Shown in pieces: positions 42,531 through 50,246 of a stretch of 50,246 nt of DNA. This stretch comes from Muribaculaceae bacterium (GTDB lineage Bacteria > Bacteroidota > Bacteroidia > Bacteroidales > Muribaculaceae). The DNA lies in the NCBI GenBank assembly GCA_022484565.1, contig JAKVKZ010000017.1, forward strand, positions 1 to 50,246. The letters are read 5' to 3'. The translations under genes and the position numbers were made by a program. How positions within the stretch are numbered: position 1 is the stretch's first letter; every line of letters begins with the position of its first letter. The notes below the pieces were generated by a model that was not told where the DNA came from, did not search any database, and saw only the letters and a list, made by a program, of their open reading frames with translations.

Positions 42531-43544
42531 ATGAAAGTAGCGATTGTTGGTGCCAGTGGCGCCGTTGGTCAAGAGTTTTTACGTGTTCTGGATGAACAGA
42601 ACTTTCCGGTAACAGATTTATTGCTTTTCGGCTCTAAACGCAGTGCCGGACGCAGTTACACATTCCGTGGTAAAGATTATGTGGTCAAGGAGCTAAAGCA
42701 CAACGATGATTTTGAGGGCGTTGACATTGCGTTCACTTCTGCCGGTGCTGGAACTTCCAAGGAATTTGCTGAGACAATCACCAAATTCGGCACCACAATG
42801 ATTGACAACAGCAGCGCTTTCCGTATGGATAGCGATGTGCCCCTTGTCGTTCCAGAGGTGAATGGCGACGATGCATTCAATGCTCCACGGCACATTATTG
42901 CCAATCCGAATTGCACTACCATTCAGATGGTGGTGATTCTGAAGCCGCTAAATGATATTTCCAAAATCAAGCGTGTACACGTAGCCACATATCAGGCTGC
43001 CAGCGGTGCGGGTGCACAGGCAATGAAAGAGCTAATCACGCAATATGCTGAAATCGCTGAAGGCAAAAAGCCGACAGTTGAGAAATTCGCATATCAGCTT
43101 GCATATAATGTGATTCCTCATATCGACGTGTTCCAGGATAACGGTTACACGAAAGAGGAGATGAAGATGTTCAATGAGACGCGGAAAATCATGCATGAGC
43201 CTGAAATTTGTGTCAGCGCGATGTGTGTGCGTGTTCCTGTTCTCCGTGCCCACAGTGAAGCTGTGTGGATTGAGACTGAACGTCCTATTTCGCCTGATGA
43301 GGCCCGCAATGCATTCAAAACTGCCGAGGGCGTGGTGCTTTGTGATAATCCTGCTGATAAGCAATATCCTATGCCTCTCTTTGTGGCCAATCAGGACCCC
43401 GTCTATGTTGGTCGTATCCGCAAGGACTTGGCAAATCCAAATGGACTTAGCTTCTGGCTTGTAGGTGACCAAATCAAAAAGGGTGCTGCCCTTAATGCTG
43501 TGCAGATTGCCCAATATATGATAGCCCACAAGAAGAAGAAATAA
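42531..43544 (+). CDS. asd: Aspartate-semialdehyde dehydrogenase
   Basis: The 337-residue enzyme begins with the NADP-binding [20 protein letters not shown]. It has the active-site Cys (near residue 128) in [11 protein letters not shown] and the catalytic region [14 protein letters not shown], with later [17 protein letters not shown] carrying the His. It reduces aspartyl phosphate to aspartate semialdehyde, the branch point to lysine/diaminopimelate, threonine and methionine. A TAACTTTG -7 element at 42464-42471 precedes it and a hairpin terminator follows, so it is monocistronic. Confidence 0.96.
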   Translation: MKVAIVGASGAVGQEFLRVLDEQNFPVTDLLLFGSKRSAGRSYTFRGKDYVVKELKHNDDFEGVDIAFTSAGAGTSKEFAETITKFGTTMIDNSSAFRMDSDVPLVVPEVNGDDAFNAPRHIIANPNCTTIQMVVILKPLNDISKIKRVHVATYQAASGAGAQAMKELITQYAEIAEGKKPTVEKFAYQLAYNVIPHIDVFQDNGYTKEEMKMFNETRKIMHEPEICVSAMCVRVPVLRAHSEAVWIETERPISPDEARNAFKTAEGVVLCDNPADKQYPMPLFVANQDPVYVGRIRKDLANPNGLSFWLVGDQIKKGAALNAVQIAQYMIAHKKKK

Positions 43545-43560
43545 GAGATATAAATATAAA

Positions 43561-43593
43561 TTAAGGGCGGACCTGAATGAGGTTCGCCCTTAA
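43561..43593. terminator. Terminator between asd and the M3 peptidase gene
   Basis: TTAAGGGCG-G-ACCT and AGGT-T-CGCCCTTAA form a 13-bp stem with one internal mismatch. The terminal AAT/ATT pairs give a weak T-tract on both strands. Confidence 0.7.
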
Positions 43594-43613
43594 TGTTGGC
43601 CTATGGTTGAATA

Positions 43614-45725
43614 TTATTTCAGACCACGCATTTTCAGGAGCGCGTCGGTTGAAGGAGTATGTCCACGGAAGTTCTTATAGAGAACCATCGGGTCTTGACC
43701 GTCGCCTTGTTCGAGCACGTTTTCAAGATATGCCTTTGCCACGTCGTGATTGAATATGCCTTTTTCCTTGAAGAGTTCAAAACCATCGCAATCAAGAACT
43801 TGTGCCCACAGATATGTGTAGTAGCCTGATGCATATTGGTCGCTGCCGAAGATGTGCTTGAAGTAAGGGCTGCGATAGCGGAACTGTATTTCTTTAGGCA
43901 AGTTGAGGCGGTTGGCAACTGATTTCTCAAATGCTTTCACGTTGATGTCCTTGCAATAGTTTACTTTGTGCCATTCAAGGTCGAGGAGTGCCGCACCCAC
44001 AAGTTCAGTAGTGATGAATCCCTGATTGAAAGTCATGGATTTCTGAATTTTCTGAATGAGGCTGTCGGGAATAACTTCACCTGTTTTGTAATGCTTAGCA
44101 TAAATCTTGAGCAGTTCAGGTTCTGTTGCCCAATGCTCATCCATCTGTGACGGGAATTCAACGAAATCGCGGTCAACGTTAGTGCCTTCCTGTCCATAAT
44201 AAGTAGCCTTTGTCAACATTCCCTGCAAAGCGTGGCCAAATTCATGGAACATAGTCTGAACCTCATCAATTGTGAGTAATGAAGGCATTTCTTTAGTCGG
44301 TTTTGTCAGATTGGCGACATTGAAAATAATTGGGCGTTCTTCCTTGCCGTTGATGTTTGAGGCAGGCTTCATTTCGCTCATCCATGCGCCCTGCACTTTT
44401 GTTGGACGTGGATAATAGTCGGTCATGTACACGGCAATGTGTTTGCCTTGAGCATCCTTTACGTCATACACTGTTACTTCAGGATTATATTTCGGAGCAT
44501 TCGGCATTTCAGTGAAAGTGATGCCATATAGCTTGTTGGCCATATAGAAAATGCCTGCGCGTACGTTTTCAAGTTTGAAATATGGGCGGAGCACATCGTC
44601 GTTAACATCGAATTTCTCTTTCTTCACCTTGTCGGCATAGTAGTAATAATCCCAAGGGGCAATCTTGAAATTGCCTCCATGTGCGTCAGCGTATTTCTGC
44701 ATATCAGCCACTTCTTCCTTAACTTTTGCTATGGCTGGATTCCAGATTTGATACAGAAGGTTTTCGGCATTCTTGACGGTTTTTGCCATTACGTTGTCGA
44801 GCTGATAATCAGCGAATGAATCGAATCCGAGAAGTTGTGCCTTCTGTGTGCGGAGTGTGAGAATATCGTTGATGTTTTTTGAGTTGTCGTATTTGTCACC
44901 CTTGCTTGCAAGGTTCATGTAGCCTTCGTACATTCTTTCACGAAGTCCGCGGTTGTCGGCATAAGTGAGAACGGCAAGGCGGCTTGGAGCATGAAGTGTG
45001 AACACCCATTTGCCTTCCATTCCGGCTGATTTTGCTTCGGCTGCTGCATTGTCGATGGCACTTTGAGGAAGTCCTGCAAGTTCATCTTTATTGTCAACGA
45101 CGAGCTTCCAATTGTTTGTGTCGTCGAGCACATTGTTGGAGAATGAAAGCTCAAGGTCGGAAAGTTTCAGATTGATGCTTTTCAAAGTCTCTTTCTGGGC
45201 CGGATTGAGGAGCGCACCGTTGCGGACAAAACTCTTATAGAATTTGTCAACAAGACGTTTTTGCGCCGTGTTAAGTCCTGATTGGTTGTCGTACACAGCC
45301 TTGATGCGTTTGAAAAGGCCTTCGTTCATACTTATGGCATCAGCGTCGCTTGAAAGCATTGGGAATGCTTCTTTTGTAATTGCGTTCATTTCAGGAGTGT
45401 TGTCACTCTCGCTGAGCGCATAGATTATGATGGCAACTTTGTTAAGCTGTTTTCCGCTGCAGTCGAGGGCAAGGATTGTGTTGTCGAATGTCGGAGCTGC
45501 CGGATTGTTGACAATAGCATCAATTTCAGCTTTATGTGCTGCGATTCCTTCCTTTAGGGCAGGAATGTAGTCAGCATAATGGATTTTTTGGAATGGTGGA
45601 ATCTCGTACTTGGTCGTGTAAGGAGCCAAGAACGGGTTTTGACTTGTCTTGTTCATCGTTTTAGCGCCGTTAGCGAGCAGTGTCACTGCACACACGGCTG
45701 ATAGAGTTAATAATAATTTATGCAT
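43614..45725 (-). CDS. dcp: Exported M3 family peptidase (peptidyl-dipeptidase Dcp)
   Basis: I start at ATG 45725 (MHKLLLTLSAVCAVTLLANGA), which provides a signal peptide; 25 codons further upstream are unsupported. The 703-residue protein has the M3 layout, with a mostly helical body and the zinc motif MFHEFGHALQGML (HExxH), followed by DFVEFPSQMDEHW containing the third ligand Glu. The C-terminal YAGYYTYLW-like segment (here QYASGYYTYLWAQVLD) is the substrate loop. It removes C-terminal dipeptides or cleaves oligopeptides in the periplasm. It shares the minus strand with the EEP gene located 19 nt upstream. Confidence 0.93.
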   Translation of the reverse strand: MHKLLLTLSAVCAVTLLANGAKTMNKTSQNPFLAPYTTKYEIPPFQKIHYADYIPALKEGIAAHKAEIDAIVNNPAAPTFDNTILALDCSGKQLNKVAIIIYALSESDNTPEMNAITKEAFPMLSSDADAISMNEGLFKRIKAVYDNQSGLNTAQKRLVDKFYKSFVRNGALLNPAQKETLKSINLKLSDLELSFSNNVLDDTNNWKLVVDNKDELAGLPQSAIDNAAAEAKSAGMEGKWVFTLHAPSRLAVLTYADNRGLRERMYEGYMNLASKGDKYDNSKNINDILTLRTQKAQLLGFDSFADYQLDNVMAKTVKNAENLLYQIWNPAIAKVKEEVADMQKYADAHGGNFKIAPWDYYYYADKVKKEKFDVNDDVLRPYFKLENVRAGIFYMANKLYGITFTEMPNAPKYNPEVTVYDVKDAQGKHIAVYMTDYYPRPTKVQGAWMSEMKPASNINGKEERPIIFNVANLTKPTKEMPSLLTIDEVQTMFHEFGHALQGMLTKATYYGQEGTNVDRDFVEFPSQMDEHWATEPELLKIYAKHYKTGEVIPDSLIQKIQKSMTFNQGFITTELVGAALLDLEWHKVNYCKDINVKAFEKSVANRLNLPKEIQFRYRSPYFKHIFGSDQYASGYYTYLWAQVLDCDGFELFKEKGIFNHDVAKAYLENVLEQGDGQDPMVLYKNFRGHTPSTDALLKMRGLK

Positions 45726-45744
45726 AAGATATATAATTAATAGA

Positions 45745-46878
45745 TTATTTATTCCATACGAATGTAGTAAGCAGCGGATAATGGTCGGAAGCTCCGCCAT
45801 GTTCGCGCTTTATTTTCACAGCCTTCAAATCTCCGCGGTACATCACTTGGTCGATTCTGAAATAGAATCTGTTGGCATGATAGGTGATGGTCGGTCCGAA
45901 AGCGCAATCCGAATAGGCATCGTTCATGTCGTTGCCGCGAAGAACTCGATAGGAGTAGGAGTCAGGCGTATCGTTGAAGTCACCGCTTATAATCAAATTT
46001 TTCACTTTGCAAGTGTCGATATAGTCGCGAATCATTCTTGCTTCGCCAGCCCTGCGCTTGAATGCAAGTGAGAGTTTGGTCAGCAGTGTGGCTTTCACAT
46101 CGTGCAAATCCTCGTAGGTGTCGAGTTTCTTCAATTCGGTCAGCTCGTGGTAAAGTTTCTTGTCTTCTTCGGTAAGTCCTATCGACTGCAAATGGACGTT
46201 GACAATCATCAACTGCTTTCCACGTACATTAACTTTATAAATTGTGCATCCCGCATAGTTGCCATTTTTGTAACTGTGGCTAAGAATGCTGTCGGTTACT
46301 ACGGTAAACGGGTATTTGCTCATCAGGATATTGTCGTGGAAAAGGGTGTCGCGATACACATATTTCTTTTTCACTTCATCCAGTATCGGTTTCAGCCATG
46401 GCATCTGTTGGAATGGTTCAAGCGCTGAACATTCCTGCATGTTCACCATGTCAGCGTCAGTGTTCAGGATATAGCGCATTGTGCGGTTGTCATCGCATTG
46501 AAGGCCATCGATATCCTCGAAATTCATAACGTTATACTGCAATAAAGTGAATGAGCGAGGCTTTTCATCGTCGCTTAGAGTGTGAGAACCTATGTTGACA
46601 GGCGAGAAAATAAGAATCGGTCCCGCGCTCAAAATCATGCCTGCCAAAGGAATTATTGCTATTTTCCATTGGCGCAGGCAAAGCCATGTAATCAGGCAAA
46701 TTCCGCACAGTGTCAACAGAATAGGAAAGCACATGCCAAGCAGGGCGGGGCGGGCACTTTCTACTGGATTGACTCGGCCTGCGTACGCCGACAGAAGCAT
46801 TGAAAAAGCTATTATCGCCGTAAAGACGATAAAAACAATTCTCAATATTTTCAATACTTTTTTGCCAGTTTCCTTCAT
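45745..46878 (-). CDS. Membrane-anchored endonuclease/exonuclease/phosphatase family protein
   Basis: The 377-residue protein starts with three hydrophobic helices (about 10-30, 45-63 and 70-92) and then an EEP catalytic domain. That domain carries the motifs LLQYNVMNF, MVNMQECSALEPF (metal Glu), IVNVHLQSIGLTE, NLIISGDFNDTPDSYSYRVL and GASDHYPLLTTFV (catalytic Asp-His). The domain would lie on the outer face of the inner membrane. It resembles phylum-specific proteins downstream of rhomboid genes, and it follows two rhomboid genes here with a 9-nt gap. The substrate (nucleic acid, phospholipid or inositol phosphate) cannot be told. Confidence 0.85.
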   Translation of the reverse strand: MKETGKKVLKILRIVFIVFTAIIAFSMLLSAYAGRVNPVESARPALLGMCFPILLTLCGICLITWLCLRQWKIAIIPLAGMILSAGPILIFSPVNIGSHTLSDDEKPRSFTLLQYNVMNFEDIDGLQCDDNRTMRYILNTDADMVNMQECSALEPFQQMPWLKPILDEVKKKYVYRDTLFHDNILMSKYPFTVVTDSILSHSYKNGNYAGCTIYKVNVRGKQLMIVNVHLQSIGLTEEDKKLYHELTELKKLDTYEDLHDVKATLLTKLSLAFKRRAGEARMIRDYIDTCKVKNLIISGDFNDTPDSYSYRVLRGNDMNDAYSDCAFGPTITYHANRFYFRIDQVMYRGDLKAVKIKREHGGASDHYPLLTTFVWNK

Positions 46879-46887
46879 AATTCCTTA

Positions 46888-47796
46888 TCAATTTTTCTTT
46901 CCGCTAACCTTGAACAGCCGTTTTCTCTCGGCATCGCTTAGCGAACCGTAACCGCTTTGCTTTATCTTGTCGAGGATGGCATCAAGGTCGTCCATATCTT
47001 TCGCATTCATTCCTTCATCGGCTGCCGTCGGAGTGCTTTGCGAAGGAGCGTAGTGGTATTTTCTGTTTCGTTTGCCCGCCTCAATTTTCACTTTGGGCTT
47101 GAACATGCTTTTGATTGATTCGTAAACTATGCTGAACCATGCGGTAATGTCGCGTCCACGCCTGTCGGCATAGCCGAACCATAAGCCTATTAAACCTCCA
47201 CCGAGGTGTGCTATATGTCCGCCGGCATTGTCTCCGCCCACGCTGAGCAAGTCGATTGCTATTGTGATGATGGCTATCCATTTCAATGAGAATGAGCCGA
47301 ACGGGAACAATGTGATTCTGCGTTGCGGCGATTTCATTGCTGTGGCTACAACAATCGCTATAATCGAGGCAGAAGCGCCTATCAGCATTGCCGGATGTGT
47401 TTCAAAAAATGGCAGAATATTGTAGCAAATTAGATATAGCGCTGCTCCGCCAAGTCCTCCTAATATATACAGCCCGAAGAACTTGCGTGGAGAAAACACA
47501 TCGAGGAACATTTTGCCGAACCAATAGAACCACAGCATATTGAATAATATGTGCCACACGTCGTAGTGGGCAAACATGTATGTTATCGCAGTCCATGGCC
47601 TTATAGCCAATATTGAGAGAACCGACGGCATGCTCACGTAATCGAGCACTACATTGATGTCCAGATTGAACATTTTCAGCACGACGGCAGCGATGCGCAG
47701 CAGAATAAACACACCTATGTTGACATAGATGAAGCGCATCAGCACTGATGCTGATGAAAATTGAGCCTTTACTTTATCAATAAACTCCGCCGCCAC
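46888..47796 (-). CDS. Rhomboid family intramembrane serine protease (second of pair)
   Basis: A GTG at 47796 gives 302 residues and overlaps the upstream rhomboid gene by 20 nt; an internal ATG at 47742 is possible. Six membrane helices are visible, with the catalytic Ser in MLIGASASIIAI and the His in GHIAHLGGGLIGLW. The HYDVWHILFNMLWFYWFG segment is the loop-1 region. After the membrane part comes a basic and then acidic cytoplasmic tail of about 90 residues ending in a region of the form LDAILDKIKQSGYGSLSDAE. This tail is common in Bacteroidetes rhomboids. Confidence 0.9.
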   Translation of the reverse strand: MAAEFIDKVKAQFSSASVLMRFIYVNIGVFILLRIAAVVLKMFNLDINVVLDYVSMPSVLSILAIRPWTAITYMFAHYDVWHILFNMLWFYWFGKMFLDVFSPRKFFGLYILGGLGGAALYLICYNILPFFETHPAMLIGASASIIAIVVATAMKSPQRRITLFPFGSFSLKWIAIITIAIDLLSVGGDNAGGHIAHLGGGLIGLWFGYADRRGRDITAWFSIVYESIKSMFKPKVKIEAGKRNRKYHYAPSQSTPTAADEGMNAKDMDDLDAILDKIKQSGYGSLSDAERKRLFKVSGKKN

Positions 47797-48532
47797 CTAT
47801 CACTCCTTTCTTTTTCCAATATAAAATGATGAAGATGCCGATAATCATGCCTCCAAGGTGCGCGAAGTGCGCAACATTGTCGATTGAACCGCTTACACCG
47901 AAGAACAGTTCAATCGCTCCATAGCCGATAACCATCCATTTAGCTTTAATGGGAATAGGAATGAAGAAAAGATAAAGAGGCACATTCGGGAACAGCATAC
48001 CGAAGGCCAAAAGAATTCCAAACACTGCGCCTGAAGCTCCTATCGTCACCATTTGGTTGAGGAAAGGCTCAAGTTGGTTGGTCTGAATGGCGTATTGTAC
48101 AGCCTGGGCACCTTTCATCACCACAAAGCCCTCGGAATTGGCGAATGCAAGTTGGCTTTGCCAGGTAATTGTCCATACAATCTCCTGAGCTAACGCTGCA
48201 CCAAGTCCGCATGAAATATAATAGAACAGATATTTTTTTGCACCTACCACACGTTCAATCACGCAGCCGAACATCCAAAGGGAGAACATATTGAAGAAGA
48301 TGTGCATGAACCCGTTGTTCCAGCTGCTTGTGTCGTGCAGAAACATGTAAGTTATTAATTGGGCAGGATTGAATTTCGATGCGCCCCAATAGTGCAAACC
48401 GAGATAAGAGGTGATGTCGATGGCATTTTGCTTGAGAACCATCGAACCAAGCCAGATGATGGCATTGATGAAAAGCAAATTCTTTGTTACTGCTGGCATC
48501 GACCCCATAAATGAGCCGCTTGAATTATTCAT
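47777..48532 (-). CDS. Rhomboid family intramembrane serine protease (first of pair)
   Basis: The 251-residue protein has about six membrane helices. The catalytic Ser is in VTIGASGAVFGILLAF and the His in NVAHFAHLGGMIIGI; the HIFFNMFSLWMFG segment is also typical. It cleaves membrane-protein substrates within the bilayer. It is the first gene of a rhomboid, rhomboid, EEP-hydrolase operon, and the minus strand has a TAATTTTG -7 element at 48598-48591. The C-terminus ends in GGGGVY directly before the overlap with the next gene. Confidence 0.92.
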   Translation of the reverse strand: MNNSSGSFMGSMPAVTKNLLFINAIIWLGSMVLKQNAIDITSYLGLHYWGASKFNPAQLITYMFLHDTSSWNNGFMHIFFNMFSLWMFGCVIERVVGAKKYLFYYISCGLGAALAQEIVWTITWQSQLAFANSEGFVVMKGAQAVQYAIQTNQLEPFLNQMVTIGASGAVFGILLAFGMLFPNVPLYLFFIPIPIKAKWMVIGYGAIELFFGVSGSIDNVAHFAHLGGMIIGIFIILYWKKKGVIGGGGVY

Positions 48533-48590
48533 TTTTCGCTCTGATTCTTTATTGATTAAAATTTAGCCTTTTTCGGCATAAAAAACACCG

Positions 48591-48598
48591 CAAAATTA
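48591..48598 (-). promoter_or_regulatory. -7 element of the rhomboid operon
   Basis: The minus strand reads TAATTTTG, 58 nt ahead of the ATG at 48532. Confidence 0.45.
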
Positions 48599-48679
48599 AG
48601 GAAAATAAGCCATGAAATAAAGAAAATCATGTTATTAAGCACTTTTTTGCGTTAAAAATCAATTTTTTTTTAAAAAGTT

Positions 48680-48710
48680 TTTGTTTTAAGCATTGAATAT
48701 TATATATTTG
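48680..48710 (+). promoter_or_regulatory. Promoter of the HU gene
   Basis: TTTG (48680-48683), 19 nt, TATATTTG (48703-48710): a full consensus match, 41 nt before the HU ATG. Confidence 0.75.
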
Positions 48711-48751
48711 TGCGAAAATATACCATAAAATCTAAATTAATACATTTTATT

Positions 48752-49024
48752 ATGAACAAGACAGAGTTAGTTAATGCAATCGCCGCTGAGGCAGAGTTAA
48801 CAAAAGTTGATGCAAAAAAAGCATTAGATGCAACTATCAATGCAATTGCAGGCGCACTTGAGAAAAAGGACAAAGTTGCCTTAATCGGCTTCGGTACATT
48901 CCAAATCGTTCACAAGAGTGCTCGTACGGGTATCAATCTTCGCACAAAAGCTAAAATTGAAATCCCTGCTAAGAACGTTGTTAAGTTCAAAGCTGGCGCA
49001 GAACTCGCTGACAAAGTTAAATAG
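48752..49024 (+). CDS. hup: HU family DNA-binding protein
   Basis: ATG 48752 (MNKTELVNAIAAEAELTKVD) starts the standard 90-residue HU; the 14 upstream in-frame codons lie in the leader. The core motif VALIGFGTFQIVHKSARTG and the DNA-binding arm region NLRTKAKIEIPAKNVVKFKAG are intact. HU is a dimeric nucleoid protein that bends DNA. It has its own strong promoter and terminator, consistent with high expression. Confidence 0.95.
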   Translation: MNKTELVNAIAAEAELTKVDAKKALDATINAIAGALEKKDKVALIGFGTFQIVHKSARTGINLRTKAKIEIPAKNVVKFKAGAELADKVK

Positions 49025-49107
49025 TAATTCGTGTGATTATCCAGCCTATCGCTTTTTAATGCATTAGGCGAATAGGTATTCATAGTTACGTTTAGCTAAG
49101 CGAAAAT

Positions 49108-49150
49108 AAATATGCTTCACCCGTTAAAGAGTGGAGCATATTTGCTTTTT
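49108..49150 (+). terminator. Terminator after the HU gene
   Basis: AAATATGCTTCAC (49108-49120) pairs with GTGGAGCATATTT (49131-49143), with one wobble and a 10-nt loop, followed by GCTTTTTT. Confidence 0.85.
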
Positions 49151-49208
49151 TGCCCTTTTTCAGCTACCTTTACAGCGTTTTTCAGAAAAAGCTCTTTTTT
49201 ACAACATT

Positions 49209-50246
49209 ATGAAGAAATACATTTTCATATTAGCTATTATCACTGCTGCGTTAACATCGTGTGGCGGTGCTCATTTCAAAGTTACAGGTAACATCAAGGG
49301 TGCTACTGACACTACTTCGCTGGTGCTTGAATCAGCAACCGACGGACAATGGTTTGCAGTTGACACCATTGAGGTCGGGAGTAATGGAGATTTCAGTTTC
49401 TCCGAGCCTGCACCCCAATATCCTGAGGTCTATCGAATCACTCATGCGGGACAATCAATTTATTTCCCAATCGACAGTATCGACAATCTAAAAATCAACA
49501 CGGAAGTGAAGAATTTCGCTACGGCCTACACCATCAGCGGCAGCAAGCATGCCGAGCAGATGATGAAGATTGACAAGCGTGCCCAGCAGATTCTGCTTTT
49601 ACCTGCAGCCCAGCAGGATGCAGCCATTGCGCAATGGAAGTCGCAGCTTGTGAATGAAATCCTTGCTGACCCGAGCGGAATTGTGGCTTATTACATTATT
49701 AATAAGTATATAGGCAATCGCCCTCTTTATGATGCCGTTGACGATAACGACCTGAAAATAATCGGTGCAGTTGCCAATGCCTACAACACCTTCAAGCCTA
49801 ACGACCCGCGTACAGCATATTTGGTAAAGGTACTTCTCCAGGGGCAGCAGCGCCGTCGTGCGGCTATGGATAAGAACGACACCATGATGGTTTCCGAGAC
49901 AAAGATAATCGACATAAAATTGCAGGACAAGAATGGCGTTGACCAGGACTTGCAGCAGGTAACCTCGAAAGGGGATGTGATCCTGCTGAATTTCACTGCC
50001 TACACTGCCAAATTCTCTCCTGTCTTCAATAAAGTGCTTGCTGACGTGTTTCGCAAGCATCATGCAGCCGGATTCAATATCTTTCAAATCGGTTACGATG
50101 ACGACGAGTTCCAATGGCGTCAGTCGGCAGCAAACATGCCGTGGATAACGGTTTTTGATCCTAATGGCACCGACTCGAATGTGCTTCGGACTTATAATGT
50201 CACTGTTTTGCCTACCACATTTATTATTAACAGGAGCGGCGAAATA
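49209..50246 (+). CDS. DUF4369/thioredoxin-like lipoprotein (3' truncated)
   Basis: ATG 49209 starts a lipoprotein signal (KKYIFILAIITAALTSC), and the frame is open to the end of the window, 346 codons. The first part has a DUF4369-like beta domain (AHFKVTGNIKGATDTTSLVL, FSFSEPAPQYPEVYRI). From about residue 240 a thioredoxin/AhpC-like fold follows (GDVILLNFTAYTAKFSPVFN, FNIFQIGYDDDEFQWRQSA, WITVFDPNGTDSN, YNVTVLPTTFIINRSGE). Where redox-active relatives have WCxxC it reads FTAYTAKFS, so it is unlikely to be a thiol reductant. The family is common in Bacteroidetes envelopes. The end of the gene lies outside the window. Confidence 0.82.
   Translation, partial: MKKYIFILAIITAALTSCGGAHFKVTGNIKGATDTTSLVLESATDGQWFAVDTIEVGSNGDFSFSEPAPQYPEVYRITHAGQSIYFPIDSIDNLKINTEVKNFATAYTISGSKHAEQMMKIDKRAQQILLLPAAQQDAAIAQWKSQLVNEILADPSGIVAYYIINKYIGNRPLYDAVDDNDLKIIGAVANAYNTFKPNDPRTAYLVKVLLQGQQRRRAAMDKNDTMMVSETKIIDIKLQDKNGVDQDLQQVTSKGDVILLNFTAYTAKFSPVFNKVLADVFRKHHAAGFNIFQIGYDDDEFQWRQSAANMPWITVFDPNGTDSNVLRTYNVTVLPTTFIINRSGEI

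Overview
The window is chromosomal DNA from a member of the Bacteroidales; a Muribaculaceae- or Prevotella-like gut organism is my best guess. The evidence is of three kinds. Many genes are preceded by the Bacteroidetes promoter (TTG or TTTG, about 19-21 nt, then TAnnTTTG) with little sign of Shine-Dalgarno sequences. Lipoproteins and family markers typical of the phylum are common (DUF4292, DUF4369 thioredoxin-like, FISUMP domains, EnvC-like LytM). The gene order dut / TPR protein / DUF4292 / EnvC is also typical.

Layout. 1-4965 (+): the end of a PBP-like transpeptidase, exonuclease III, a beta-propeller lipoprotein and pnp. 5225-9910 (-): an outer-membrane barrel candidate, dgt, a gamma-carbonic-anhydrase-like protein and an aminopeptidase P. 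10011-10815: a tandem array of about 180-bp units, followed by a strong promoter, a short terminator-ended leader RNA and an Abi_2/AbiF-type HEPN protein (11221-12114). 12352-17146: Fe-alcohol dehydrogenase, a Zn/Cd-type P-ATPase with a palindromic operator candidate, a nitroreductase with a damaged N-terminus, a HIT protein and greA. 17328-24466 (-): a cell-envelope operon (flippase, FemAB/GNAT, EnvC-like, DUF4292, TPR, dut). 24650-30757: a PAS histidine kinase, three small exported Lys/Cys-rich proteins, a two-component system and a TPR membrane protein. 30865-34452: an AraC regulator, then a duplicated pair of zinc-ribbon/FISUMP proteins with a diversified C-terminal patch, and an Asp-box mini-protein. 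34822-42417: a DUF417 membrane protein, a Rieske-like lipoprotein, aldo/keto reductase, argH and four glycosyltransferases. 42531-50246: asd, an M3 peptidase, an EEP hydrolase with two rhomboid proteases, HU, and a truncated thioredoxin-like lipoprotein.

Two loci stand out. First, the FISUMP pair at 31821-33837 carries 105-bp patches that differ almost only at first and second codon positions. In 27 of the 32 differing first/second positions one copy has adenine. The flanks are near-identical, a short hairpin follows each copy, and a truncated small gene lies between them. This is the signature of targets of a diversity-generating retroelement, although no reverse transcriptase or template repeat is in the window. 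Second, the Abi_2 HEPN gene sits directly behind a promoter and a roughly 50-nt RNA that ends in an intrinsic terminator. This is the architecture of a toxin with an RNA antitoxin, and AbiF-type proteins with a conserved ncRNA have been described as relatives of the ancestors of Cas13. The 180-bp array upstream of it is unexplained.

Most of the rest is ordinary housekeeping and envelope metabolism. No tRNA, rRNA, CRISPR array, IS element or prophage was recognised.
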